From: Treponema sp.
Lineage (GTDB): Bacteria > Spirochaetota > Spirochaetia > Treponematales > Treponemataceae
Direction: 5' to 3'
DNA length: 64,000 nt
NCBI GenBank assembly: GCA_024698325.1
Contig: JAILRG010000076.1
Span: 62,001 to 126,000 of the forward strand
The notes beneath the pieces were generated by a model, which saw only the letters and a list, made by a program, of their open reading frames with translations, ran no database searches and had not been told where the DNA came from. The position numbers were made by a program, and so were the translations under genes. Below are positions 8,983-18,001 of the stretch, one piece after another (within the stretch, counting starts at the first letter, position 1; each line of letters starts with the position of its first letter).

Positions 8983-9504
8983 TTATGCCCAGATGACGCG
9001 GTTTTCTTTTCTTGGTGCGGCTGCGGGGGATGTGCCGTCTGCGTAGCCGAGCGCACAGTGGCCGATGCCTTCCCATTCGTCAGAAAGGCCAAGCTCGGAA
9101 AGGATGGCTTTTCCGTCAGCGCTTTCAAATTCCTCTTTTGCGCGGTGAATCCAGATGCCGCCTAAACCTACGGCATGAGCTGCATTCAGAAGGTTACCCA
9201 TAACGAGGCTTCCGTCGTACACGCGGTTAGCCCAATCTTTTTTTGCAAGGACAATAAGAATGACTGGCGCCCCATAAAACGGGTCGAAGCCTTCGCGTCC
9301 CATTATGGCTGCATTCATTGCTGAAATGCGGTCGCGCAGCTTTTTGTCGGTTACGGCGATAACAGCGGTGTTCTGCGTTCCCATCGCACTCGGTGCATAC
9401 AGGCCTGCGTCAATTACCTCGCTGATAAGCTCTTTCGGAACGGCAGTGCTCGTATACTTTCGGATGCTCCGTCTCTCTCTCAGTGTTTTTAAAACTTCAT
9501 TCAT
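8983..9504 (-). CDS. nitroreductase family protein
   Basis: 173 residues with the FMN-binding nitroreductase pattern: the RRSIRKYTS motif at the N-terminus, the segment LYAPSAMGTQN, central helix DGSLVMGNLLNAAHAVGLGGIWIHR and the C-terminal ALGYADG(T). These flavoproteins use NAD(P)H to reduce nitro compounds, quinones or flavins. The start at 9504 is chosen because GGAGG sits eight bases upstream; seven upstream in-frame codons would include that site. It lies 39 bases upstream of xseA on the same strand, but xseA has its own promoter. Confidence 0.88.
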   Translation of the reverse strand: MNEVLKTLRERRSIRKYTSTAVPKELISEVIDAGLYAPSAMGTQNTAVIAVTDKKLRDRISAMNAAIMGREGFDPFYGAPVILIVLAKKDWANRVYDGSLVMGNLLNAAHAVGLGGIWIHRAKEEFESADGKAILSELGLSDEWEGIGHCALGYADGTSPAAAPRKENRVIWA

Positions 9505-9616
9505 GGCAAAGTCCTCCGTCCGCATACTACACTAAATTCTTTATGCGTGCATATAGCTTGAAGTGCGCTGTACGGCAAATGCTAAACACGCAAAAAAAAA
9601 CGCCGATACTAGAATG

Positions 9617-11239
9617 ATGAAAAACCTTGTTGTGCTTTTTGCAGGCGGCGACATGACGCACGCCTTTGAACCGATATTCGATGGAAAAACCGCTTTTGAC
9701 TGTGCATGTTTCTGGGCGCAGACAGTGTCCGAAAATGCTGGTGACAAAAATGCGGGTGTCTCCGTATTCACCGTTCCGGAATACAAGGAGCGGATAGAAG
9801 CTGCTTTCGGCGCCAAAAAAACTGATGTTGTCGTCAGGGAGCAGTGGACGAATGCTGCTGTTGCCCGGGAGATTTCCGCCGCATGTACACGCCACGATGC
9901 CAGGTGTGCAGTGTTCGCCTGGGCGGACTCCCCGTTCCTGAATGCTGCGCTGACAGAAGAGCTTATCCGCATTCAGACTGAATACAAGGCTGAGTACAGT
10001 TTTGCCGACGGCTTTGCGTACGGTCTTGCGCCGGAAGTCATTGACAGGGGATGCGCCGGAATTGTCGCGGCTCTTGGTGAAGACAGCCAGAAAACGGCGG
10101 GCGAAAAGCCTGCTTCCCGTGACGCGCTCTTTTCCATCATGAGCGGCGACATCAACAGCTTCGAGATAGAAACGCACATTGCGGACAAAGACTACCGCCT
10201 GCTGAGGTTTTCGTTTGAATGCGGAAGCAAGGCTTCTGCACTCGGCTGTAAGCGCCTGTACGAGAGCGCAAAAAAAGGAAAGCTCCTTTCAAAGATAACG
10301 GATGCACCTTCCTGCAATGTCTATACGCTTTCTGACCTTGCGGAAAAAGACGTTTCCGTGCTCAAGACGCTTCCCGCTTTCTATAACGTGCAGCTTTCAG
10401 GCTCCTACAGCCACGCGCTTGTATATGCGCCGATTCCAGCGCTTCCCTCAGCGCAGAATATGGACATCGGCGCATTTTCTGCGCTTGTCAAAGATATTGC
10501 GCAGACAAGTGAGCGCGCCGTCGTCTCGCTTTCGCTTTTCGGAGAGCCGCTTTTGCATCCGCAGTTCGCCGACGCCGTCTCTGAAGTGCTGCGCTATCCG
10601 GGGCTGACAGTCTTTGTGGAGACTGATGGCGTGCTTGTTACCGAAGAACTTGCTTCCCGCATTGCCGCTTCGTGTCCAGATGCCGAAAAGCGTGTTATCT
10701 GGTGCGTGCTTCTGGATGCGCAGACGGCGCCTGTATACGGGGCTGTGCACGGCATAGGAGATGGCGAAAAAGCTGCTGCTGACTTTGCGGCGGCGCAGGC
10801 GGCTGTCGCGGTTCTTGCCGCTCATTTTCCGCACGCAGTCTATCCGCAGTTTACCCGTATGAAGGTGAACGAGCCGGAGCTTGAGGCTTTCTACCGCTAC
10901 TGGAAAAAAGCTGACAGCCCGAGCCGCGGCGAGCTTATCATTCAGAAATATGACCGATTCTGCGGCCTGCTTCCCGATGCAAAAAGCGCCGACCTTTCGC
11001 CGCTTGAGCGCATGCCCTGCTGGCATCTGCGCCGCGATTTCTGCGTCTTAAGTGATGGAACGGTTCCGTTCTGCCGGAGCGCCGCCTGTGCGACGGGTTG
11101 CGCCTCTGCCGGAAATGTGTTACAAGAGGGCATTCAAACTGTATGGGAACGATTTAATACTCCGCTTGAAGCTCATATCAGCCAGTCCTATAACGAAGTG
11201 TGCAAGGTTTGCGATGAATACTATACCTTTAACTTTTAA
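9617..11239 (+). CDS. spiro-SPASM protein
   Basis: 540 residues. The N-terminus (LVVLFAGGDM, then EPIFDGKTAFDC) resembles a nucleotidyltransferase-like fold. The C-terminus is a SPASM domain with spaced cysteines in MPCWHLRRDFCVLSDGTVPFC, CATGCASAGN and EVCKVCDEYY, but no radical-SAM CxxxCxxC motif is seen. This combination matches the spirochaete-specific spiro-SPASM family, whose function is unknown to me. A GATACT box ends six bases before the ATG at 9617 (another ATG lies just before it at 9614) and there is no ribosome binding site. It is the first gene of the operon leading to flaA and overlaps the next gene by 26 bases. Confidence 0.8.
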   Translation: MKNLVVLFAGGDMTHAFEPIFDGKTAFDCACFWAQTVSENAGDKNAGVSVFTVPEYKERIEAAFGAKKTDVVVREQWTNAAVAREISAACTRHDARCAVFAWADSPFLNAALTEELIRIQTEYKAEYSFADGFAYGLAPEVIDRGCAGIVAALGEDSQKTAGEKPASRDALFSIMSGDINSFEIETHIADKDYRLLRFSFECGSKASALGCKRLYESAKKGKLLSKITDAPSCNVYTLSDLAEKDVSVLKTLPAFYNVQLSGSYSHALVYAPIPALPSAQNMDIGAFSALVKDIAQTSERAVVSLSLFGEPLLHPQFADAVSEVLRYPGLTVFVETDGVLVTEELASRIAASCPDAEKRVIWCVLLDAQTAPVYGAVHGIGDGEKAAADFAAAQAAVAVLAAHFPHAVYPQFTRMKVNEPELEAFYRYWKKADSPSRGELIIQKYDRFCGLLPDAKSADLSPLERMPCWHLRRDFCVLSDGTVPFCRSAACATGCASAGNVLQEGIQTVWERFNTPLEAHISQSYNEVCKVCDEYYTFNF

Positions 11240-12170
11240 TCAGCGGCAGATTAACCGCACGGTGCTGGGGGGAAAGGAAGCTGTGCCCCATACGCAGCTT
11301 CCGGTGTCTGTCATTCTGCTGAATCAGGGAGGCAGCCACTACCGCATTCAGAATCTGGAAAATCTGATTAAATGTGGTTTTGAATCAATCATCTCATTCG
11401 AAACGGATCCGGAAAACTATAATATCGAGGATTTTGCCCAGCGCTTTCCCTGCGTGCATTTTGTTGTTCCTCTGGAGCCAGTCACTGATGGAGACCTTAT
11501 CAACATCGGCATGGATGAAGTTAAGAGCGATTATGTGCTGGTTGTCCGCGATACGATTTCGATTACCGGTGATATCCTGACAGCCCGGCTGGTGTCGCGA
11601 ATCACGGAGCAGACGCCATACTGCATTTCTCCGCATCTGATGGTCTCAAACAGCCCGTCGTTTCCTAACATATTTGTGCCCGGCGTCAAGAGGAGCGAGC
11701 TTGACGTCATTCCGTCATCACATGTTGCGGATGGAACGCCTACGCTCTATCCGCTAGACTATATCGGTCTGTACAACCGGCAGAAGTTCATTCAGCTCGG
11801 CGGCTATGACTATACGATTCTGTCGCCGTACTGGCAGAACCTTGATTTGTCATTCCGCGCATGGCTCTGGGGCGAGAAGATTTCGCTTTCTACGATGTTT
11901 AACCTTTCGTATCTGGGGCTTCCGCCAGCAGAAGATACATCGGCGAACCTGTTTTCGGGACGCTTTTACTTAAAGAATCTGCTTCCGCATTTTGTGGATG
12001 ACCACGCCCTTATTCCGCGCCTGTCATTTTTTGCCTACTATCGCCGTTCCGGCTGTGGCTTTTTCGAATCGCTTAACCAGTTCGGAGATGCCCGCAGCTG
12101 GGTAGAAAAAAATAAATACCGCTTCCGTTTTGATGCGCCGCATCTGATAGAAAACTGGGGGAATCTATGA
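11214..12170 (+). CDS. glycosyltransferase-like protein (GT2-type fold)
   Basis: 318 residues. The N-terminal part (PVSVILLNQGGSHYRIQNLENLI) and the later LGGYDYTILSPYWQNLDLSFRAWLWGEK resemble family 2 glycosyltransferases, the latter corresponding to the acceptor-side GG(Y/F)D...DLSFR segment. A classical DxD motif is not obvious, so the protein may be a divergent or non-catalytic member. The start at 11214 lies inside the end of the spiro-SPASM gene with AAGG six bases upstream. It overlaps the next gene by four bases, so the products probably work together in decorating a surface or flagellar component; this is inference from gene order. Confidence 0.6.
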   Translation: MNTIPLTFNQRQINRTVLGGKEAVPHTQLPVSVILLNQGGSHYRIQNLENLIKCGFESIISFETDPENYNIEDFAQRFPCVHFVVPLEPVTDGDLINIGMDEVKSDYVLVVRDTISITGDILTARLVSRITEQTPYCISPHLMVSNSPSFPNIFVPGVKRSELDVIPSSHVADGTPTLYPLDYIGLYNRQKFIQLGGYDYTILSPYWQNLDLSFRAWLWGEKISLSTMFNLSYLGLPPAEDTSANLFSGRFYLKNLLPHFVDDHALIPRLSFFAYYRRSGCGFFESLNQFGDARSWVEKNKYRFRFDAPHLIENWGNL

Positions 12171-14746
12171 GTGAATCTTGTGATACCGTTCTGATTGTGC
12201 AATGCCGTCTGTCATCAAGCAGACTTCCTGGTAAGGCGCTGCTTCCGCTGGGAAATAAAACCGTGCTTGACTGGACGCTTTCTGCGATGAAGAAAGTGCG
12301 TGCCGATGCCTATTATGTCGCTACCGACGCAGAATCTTACGACGCACTGCTACCTGTTGCCTCGCGGAACGGCTTTTCTGTATTTAAAGGCCCGCTCGAA
12401 GATGTGCTTGAACGTTTCTGCCAGCTCATAGAAAAGACCGGCGCAAAAACGGTTATCCGCGCAACTGCTGACAATCCGTTCCTGTTTTACGAGGCTGCGC
12501 AGGCGCTTGTGGATGAATACGAAAAACGCCGGGCTTCTAATCCTGTTGATTACATTACCTGGACGGGCTTACCGCATGGAAGCGGCGTCGAGGTGTTCAG
12601 CGCAGAATCTCTCTTAAAGGCCAAGCCTGAGACAAGCGATGCGTATGATCACGAGCATGTGGCGCCGGCGCTTTACAAGCACACCGACCGCTTTTCTGCG
12701 CTGTTCCTGCCGGCTCCCGAAGCGTGGAACCGCCCGGACTTGCGTACCACGATAGACACAAAGACTGATTACCGCCGCGCCTGTGCCATTGTGCGGGCTG
12801 TCTCGGCTTCTGTCAGTGCGGACGCTGCGGCCAATGCAGGCGGCGCAAGTGCGGAGCCGTTTACCTGTAAGCAGATTATTGCCGCCTGTGAAGACGCAAG
12901 CGTCTCTCATCCGGTTCTCTGCGTTCCGTGCGTCAAAAAGGGGCGGGGAACGGGCCACCTTCGCCGCTGCCTTTCCATTGCTGTTTCTGCTGGTGCTGAC
13001 GTGTATATTCCGGAAGACGCAGACCTGGATAAAAAGAACGAGCTGCTTGCCGCTTCCCGCCTAGAAGGCCTCTGCGACTGGCAGATTGTTACCGAGCTTC
13101 CGCAAAAAAATGACTACGCGCTCATCTTGACGGACGCGTTCTCGCTGAACCGCGATCTTGCATTAAAGCTTGCGTCTGTAGCGCCGCTTGCCGCCATTGA
13201 CGAAGGCTCGCTTAATACTGATGTCTGCGATTATCTGCTTGATATTATTCCGTCATATGGCATTACCCGCCCGGCAAATGTTGCAGACCCTTCATTTGTA
13301 ACGCTTCCGAAAAACCGTCGCAGCGCTCCGAAGATTACGGCTTTCGAGCAGATTAAGAACATACTTGTAACTGTCGGCGGCGAAGACCCTGCAGACCTTG
13401 TTGTTCCGGCAGCGACAGCCTTTGCCGGCGTCGGAAAGAACATTACTGCCATCATCCCGAGTGATAAAAGCATTGACGAATCCCTGCTTCGTGTGCCGGA
13501 GTCGGTGCGCGAAAAGGTGACGTTTATACCGCCGGTGCATAACCTGCGGGAAAAACTGTATGAATACGATGTGGTCGTAACTCATTACGGCTTTACCGCT
13601 TTTGAGGCTGTGGCTGCAGGTTGCGGCGTCGTGCTTTTGGGAACGACTGCGCTGCATGTGCAGCTTGCGCAGCGCTACGGCTTTGCCTGTATTCCTGCAA
13701 ATGATATCGGAGAAGCCTCTGCCCAGAATGCGCTGTACGATGTCGAGGCGTTGTATCCTGACAGCCCGTTTACCCGCGAGGGTGCCGGCAGGCGTGAATT
13801 GGGCGCCTTTGTGCAGCATCTTGCGCAGGGACGGCGCTTTTTCTGCCCGGTCTGCGGCGATACTGCCCAGAACAGTCCCGTGCCGGCTCATGTCGGTGAC
13901 GCTGTCGTCTCGCGCATTCCGTCGCGCACCTTCCGCCGCTGCTCGTCCTGCGGTATGCTCTACATGTCATGGACACAGGACGCAGATGCCAAGCGCTACG
14001 ATGAAGCCTATTTCTTTGAAAACTACAAGAAGCAGTACGGAAAGACCTATCTGGACGACTTTACTGCGATAAAGAGCCAGTGCGTGCGCCGCACCTCAGT
14101 GATTGACCAGCTGTATCGTTCCGCGCATAAAGCCGTTACGCCCACGGTGCTTGATGTAGGCTGCGCGTTCGGCCCGTATCTTGATGCGGCAAATGACGCA
14201 GGCTGGCAGGTGTTTGGCACCGATGTAAGCGAAGAAGCCGTGCAGTATGTGCAGAATACGCTGCATTATCCTGCCGTTATGGCCCGCTTTCCTGATTTAG
14301 ACCCTGCCGCGGAATACGGAGTCCGCCAGTTTGATGCGGTGACAATGTGGTACGTTATTGAGCATTTCCAGAATCTTGATGCAGTCCTCCGCGGAGTCGC
14401 ACGCATGGTAAAAAAAGGCGGCATTTTTGCATTTTCCACGCCCAGCGCAAGCGGCGTGTCTGCGCGGTTCAGTCCGCAGAAGTTTTTTGTGCAAAGTCCG
14501 GCAGATCACTTTACCTTGTGGGAGCCATCACGCGCCGCTTCGATTCTGCGCCGGTACGGCTTTAGGGTGGTAAAAATCGTCTATACCGGGCACCATCCGG
14601 AGCGGTTCCCCAAGCTTGCAAAATCAAAGGCAAAACCCTCAAGCTTCCGCTTCTCATTATTCAGCGCGCTCAGCCATTTCTTCGGACTGGGCGATACGTT
14701 CGAAGTGTATTGTAAAAAAGAAAAGGATATTTCATTCGATGACTGA
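12167..14746 (+). CDS. SpsF-SpsG-methyltransferase three-domain protein
   Basis: 859 residues with three enzyme modules. Residues 1 to about 235 are an SpsF-like cytidylyltransferase (QCRLSSSRLPGKALLPLG, ATADNPFLFYEA, YDHEHVAPALY). About 245-555 resembles SpsG/PseG UDP-sugar hydrolases with a GT28-like fold (GRGTGHLRR, VTVGGEDPADL, THYGFTAFEAVAAGCGVVLLG). From about 560 there is a four-cysteine zinc ribbon (CPVCGD and CSSCGM), then a class I SAM methyltransferase (TVLDVGCAFGPYLDAANDAG). The first two activities are neighbouring steps in pseudaminic/legionaminic-type nonulosonate synthesis. It lies between a glycosyltransferase-like gene and an ATP-grasp gene, each overlapping by a few bases. 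A role in flagellar or surface sugar modification is inferred. Confidence 0.82.
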   Translation: MSESCDTVLIVQCRLSSSRLPGKALLPLGNKTVLDWTLSAMKKVRADAYYVATDAESYDALLPVASRNGFSVFKGPLEDVLERFCQLIEKTGAKTVIRATADNPFLFYEAAQALVDEYEKRRASNPVDYITWTGLPHGSGVEVFSAESLLKAKPETSDAYDHEHVAPALYKHTDRFSALFLPAPEAWNRPDLRTTIDTKTDYRRACAIVRAVSASVSADAAANAGGASAEPFTCKQIIAACEDASVSHPVLCVPCVKKGRGTGHLRRCLSIAVSAGADVYIPEDADLDKKNELLAASRLEGLCDWQIVTELPQKNDYALILTDAFSLNRDLALKLASVAPLAAIDEGSLNTDVCDYLLDIIPSYGITRPANVADPSFVTLPKNRRSAPKITAFEQIKNILVTVGGEDPADLVVPAATAFAGVGKNITAIIPSDKSIDESLLRVPESVREKVTFIPPVHNLREKLYEYDVVVTHYGFTAFEAVAAGCGVVLLGTTALHVQLAQRYGFACIPANDIGEASAQNALYDVEALYPDSPFTREGAGRRELGAFVQHLAQGRRFFCPVCGDTAQNSPVPAHVGDAVVSRIPSRTFRRCSSCGMLYMSWTQDADAKRYDEAYFFENYKKQYGKTYLDDFTAIKSQCVRRTSVIDQLYRSAHKAVTPTVLDVGCAFGPYLDAANDAGWQVFGTDVSEEAVQYVQNTLHYPAVMARFPDLDPAAEYGVRQFDAVTMWYVIEHFQNLDAVLRGVARMVKKGGIFAFSTPSASGVSARFSPQKFFVQSPADHFTLWEPSRAASILRRYGFRVVKIVYTGHHPERFPKLAKSKAKPSSFRFSLFSALSHFFGLGDTFEVYCKKEKDISFDD

Positions 14747-16412
14747 TACAAAACAAAGACAGATATTGATTTTGGGCGCGGGGCTTATGCAAAAGCCCTC
14801 GATTCTTGCGGCAAAGGAGCTTGGGTACAAGGCTGTTGTCGTGGATGCAAATCCGCATGCGCTCTGCGTGCCGCTTGCAGACCGCTTCGAGACAATTGAC
14901 TTGAAAGACCGTCCGGCGCTTGCAGCATTTGCAAAATCGCTCATGAAAGAAGAAGGCGGGCTTGTGGCAGTGTTTACTGCAGGAACTGATTTTTCAGCCT
15001 CCGTTTCGTATGTGGCAGAGCAGTGCGGCTTAAAGGCGCATGCTTTTGAAGCAGCCCTTAATGCAAGCGATAAGCTTCGTATGCGTGCGTGTTTTTCTGC
15101 GTACGGGGTTCCCAGCCCTGATTTTTCAGAAATGCAGAAAGCTGACATTGCATTCCTTGGTGCTGACGAGACATGTGATACGCAGCCGGGCGTGTTAAAA
15201 GTAGTAAAGCCCTGTGACAATATGGGCGGCCGTGGCTGCCGTCTGGTGCGTTCCCGGCAGGAATGGGTGCCGGCCCTCACAAATGCCGTCTCTTCATCCC
15301 GCACGGGCAGGGCAATCGTCGAAGATTACATGGCAGGCCCCGAGTTCAGCATTGATTCAGTTGTATACAACGGAACGCTTACCATAACAGGCTTTGCCGA
15401 CCGTCACATTTACTTTCCGCCGTATTTTATTGAAACAGGACACACCATGCCGACCTGCATCGACGAAAAAATGCGCCTTGAGCTGATTGCGGCTTTTGCC
15501 CTCGGCATTAAGGCTCTGGGGCTTTCCTGCGGCGTTGCCAAGGCTGACATCAAGTACACGGAAAATGGTCCCATGATTGGCGAGATTGCAGCCCGGCTTT
15601 CCGGCGGTTACATGAGCGGCTGGACGTACCCGTACGCAAGTGACGTTCCGCTTACAAAAACTGCCCTGCAGGTTGCGCTCGGCGAAGAGCCTTCCGAACT
15701 GGTGAAAAACCGCGTGCCGCTTCCCTGGGCGCCGCATCCTGCACAGGCTGGCAAGGAGCAGCCGTTCTTGCTGTATGAGCTTCCCTGTAAGCGCACGAGT
15801 GCAGAACGCGCATGGATTTCTATCCCCGGCGTTGTTTCCCGTATCTATGGCCTTAAGGAGGCTTCCGGCGTGCTAGGAGTGCGCGATGTGCTTCCCCGGG
15901 TACATGAAGGGGACGAGGTTCGCTTTCCGCGCAATAACGTAGAAAAATGCGGTAACATCATCGCCGTTGGTAGCACGAGGGCTGATGCCGTTGACTCAGC
16001 TCAGCTTGCAGTAAGTGGTATAACGCTCAGGCTTACTCCGCATAATGCGGGTACTGACGCATTCCTTGGCGGCCTGTGCGCTGAAGATGAATCAGGTTTT
16101 CCGCCCCAGGCATTTTCCGAAGCGTTTTCTCTCTACAGCACACACTGCTCCGATGCAGAAAAAGGAAAGACTATTCCAGCTTGTGTTCCGGTGGCGCCTC
16201 TTTTACCTCCCGCGCTTTCCTCACTCACCGAAAGCACTGACTGGAATCACCTTTCGCTCAAAAATGCTTTGGCGCGTTTTGACGAACTGTGCCCGAATCA
16301 CCCGGAACTAGATGCAAATCAGTTCTGGCTTGTTTTCCTGCGTGGCAGCGTGCAGGGCGCCTTGTATCTTGCAGATAGCGCATCTTCAGGTGCTGTTTCG
16401 GAGGAAGACTGA
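14739..16412 (+). CDS. ATP-grasp enzyme (carbamoyl-phosphate-synthase-like)
   Basis: 557 residues. It has an N-terminal Rossmann-like pre-ATP-grasp domain (ILILGAGLMQKPSILAAKELG), the ATP-grasp core (VVKPCDNMGGRGCRLVRS, IVEDYMAGPEFSIDSVV, MIGEIAARLSGGY) and an extra C-terminal region of about 200 residues. Such enzymes ligate a carboxylate to an amine or thiol through an acyl-phosphate. The start at 14739 overlaps the upstream stop by eight bases. In a cluster of sugar-activating enzymes it may attach an amino acid or similar group to a sugar or peptide; the substrate cannot be read from sequence. Confidence 0.8.
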   Translation: MTDTKQRQILILGAGLMQKPSILAAKELGYKAVVVDANPHALCVPLADRFETIDLKDRPALAAFAKSLMKEEGGLVAVFTAGTDFSASVSYVAEQCGLKAHAFEAALNASDKLRMRACFSAYGVPSPDFSEMQKADIAFLGADETCDTQPGVLKVVKPCDNMGGRGCRLVRSRQEWVPALTNAVSSSRTGRAIVEDYMAGPEFSIDSVVYNGTLTITGFADRHIYFPPYFIETGHTMPTCIDEKMRLELIAAFALGIKALGLSCGVAKADIKYTENGPMIGEIAARLSGGYMSGWTYPYASDVPLTKTALQVALGEEPSELVKNRVPLPWAPHPAQAGKEQPFLLYELPCKRTSAERAWISIPGVVSRIYGLKEASGVLGVRDVLPRVHEGDEVRFPRNNVEKCGNIIAVGSTRADAVDSAQLAVSGITLRLTPHNAGTDAFLGGLCAEDESGFPPQAFSEAFSLYSTHCSDAEKGKTIPACVPVAPLLPPALSSLTESTDWNHLSLKNALARFDELCPNHPELDANQFWLVFLRGSVQGALYLADSASSGAVSEED

Positions 16413-17443
16413 TGAAACGCTTTTACGCTGTGCTTTTACTGCTGCTTGCTGTTTGTATGCAGTCCTTCTGTGCAGAATCTTCCCTTAACCTGCTCGAAGC
16501 GGCCGAAAAGGCTGGCGCACAGGTTTTCTGGGATTCGCTTTCCGGCACCGGTATGCTCGAAAAAAACGGTCATCAGATTTCTTTCCGTGCCGGAGATAGC
16601 TTTGTGCTGCACGACTACAAACTTCTTGCGCTCTGCGATGCACCTGAGCTGAAAGACGGAACGCTGTATGTCTCCCAGCAGTTCATGAAAGATGCCGAGT
16701 CGTTTTTTAATACGCGTACTGACGAAAGTTCGTACAAAATCGGTGCAATCCTGATTGACCCCGGTCATGGCGGAAAAGACCCCGGTGCTATGGACACTCA
16801 TACGATAAAAGGGAAAAAAGTAACCGTTAAGGAAAAGGATGTGAACCTTGCCGTGGGAAAAATGCTCTATGCACGGCTTAAGACCGCCTATCCGGATAAG
16901 CAGATTCTCATGACCCGCAGTACTGATGTGTTTATTTCCCTTGCCCAGCGCACGGAAATAGCAAACAGTGTCAAACTGAAAGACGACGAAGCGATTCTGT
17001 ACATTTCCATTCACGTTAATGCCTCGCTTGACAAAAAAGCAAACGGCTACGAAGTCTGGTATCTGTCTCCCGGGTACCGGCGGACAGTCCTTGATAAACG
17101 GGCTTCTGACGACAAAACGCTGTTTAACATCATGAACTCAATGATGGAAGAGGAGTACACTACCGAAAGCATTTTAATTGCGAAGTTCGTTATGGACGGC
17201 ATGCAGGCGCAGGTTGGCTCGCTTGCTTCTCCGCGCGGCATAAAAGCAGAGGAGTGGTTTGTTGTCCGCAATTCAAATATGCCGGCTGTCCTTGTCGAGC
17301 TGGGATTCCTGACAAACGAAAAAGAGGCAGCTTTGCTCGCAGATAACTCCTACTTGCAAAAGGCAGCTTTCGGTATATATAATGGCCTGGCCGCATTTGT
17401 AACGCATTTTGAGCGATCCCGCGGTTTTACTGGAACGAAATGA
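16412..17443 (+). CDS. N-acetylmuramoyl-L-alanine amidase (Amidase_3)
   Basis: 343 residues with a signal peptide (LLLLLAVCMQSFCA). After an N-terminal domain of about 100 residues comes a zinc amidase domain with the expected ligands: His in LIDPGHGGKDPGA, Glu in KEKDVNLAVG and His in ISIHVNAS, plus the catalytic Glu in VELGFLTN. It cleaves the bond between MurNAc and the stem peptide in the periplasm. Its position just upstream of flaA suggests a role in opening the wall for, or remodelling it around, periplasmic flagella; this is inference. The start shares one base with the preceding stop (TGATG). Confidence 0.92.
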   Translation: MKRFYAVLLLLLAVCMQSFCAESSLNLLEAAEKAGAQVFWDSLSGTGMLEKNGHQISFRAGDSFVLHDYKLLALCDAPELKDGTLYVSQQFMKDAESFFNTRTDESSYKIGAILIDPGHGGKDPGAMDTHTIKGKKVTVKEKDVNLAVGKMLYARLKTAYPDKQILMTRSTDVFISLAQRTEIANSVKLKDDEAILYISIHVNASLDKKANGYEVWYLSPGYRRTVLDKRASDDKTLFNIMNSMMEEEYTTESILIAKFVMDGMQAQVGSLASPRGIKAEEWFVVRNSNMPAVLVELGFLTNEKEAALLADNSYLQKAAFGIYNGLAAFVTHFERSRGFTGTK

Positions 17444-17886
17444 CCCTGATGAAAAGCAAAATACGCCTGTTTTTGATAATTGCTGCGGTAGCTCTGGCTA
17501 TCTCTTTTATTTTTTACATTCCCGGAACCTCGGCAAAGCGCCGGATTTTTACGTTTCCGGAGATTGGTACAGAAAAAACTGTTGTAGAAGTCCGCTATCT
17601 TCGCACTCCTGAAGGTATGGATGAAGTGACGGCTTTTGTTAATGAACTGCTGCTTGGCCCGCAGACATCCCGGGTACGGCCGCTGTTTACCCGGGGAACG
17701 AACTGTTCTTTCTGTTTTGTCCGCGATAAGACGCTCTATGTAGACCTTTCAGCAAATGCCCTGCTTGAGGCTTCAGATTCCGCGTCGATTCTGGAAGGCA
17801 TCCGTTATTTTAAGCAGAATATTAAAAAGAATTTTCCGTCTGTCCGGGAGATTCAGCTCTATATCGGCGGTCGTCCTGTTGAATAA
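17440..17886 (+). CDS. GerMN domain protein, membrane-anchored
   Basis: 148 residues. One N-terminal membrane helix (RLFLIIAAVALAISFIFYI) precedes a GerMN-type domain with the typical features EVRYLRTPEGMDEVTAFVNELLLGPQ, LYVDLSANAL and ILEGIRYFKQNIKKNF. GerMN domains are found in extracytoplasmic proteins of sporulation, germination and cell-wall metabolism and are thought to bind partners or wall material. It overlaps the amidase gene by four bases (ATGA), with an alternative ATG three codons downstream, so it may be an amidase partner. It is the last gene of the operon before the flaA promoter. Confidence 0.75.
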   Translation: MTLMKSKIRLFLIIAAVALAISFIFYIPGTSAKRRIFTFPEIGTEKTVVEVRYLRTPEGMDEVTAFVNELLLGPQTSRVRPLFTRGTNCSFCFVRDKTLYVDLSANALLEASDSASILEGIRYFKQNIKKNFPSVREIQLYIGGRPVE

Positions 17887-17924
17887 GTCTTAAAAAAATG
17901 CGGAAAAAATCCGTATAAAAAGCG

Positions 17925-17953
17925 TTGACAAAAAAGCAGTCTTGTTAGATACT
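17925..17953 (+). promoter_or_regulatory. flaA promoter
   Basis: A perfect TTGACA (17925-17930) is followed after 17 bases by GATACT (17948-17953). Transcription would start near 17960, about 40 bases before the flaA start codon. The pattern is sigma-70-like rather than the flagellar sigma-28 type. Confidence 0.7.
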
Positions 17954-18001
17954 TTAATCACATACAAGGCTACATCAATCGAGTTTTAAAAGGAGCTTCG
18001 A

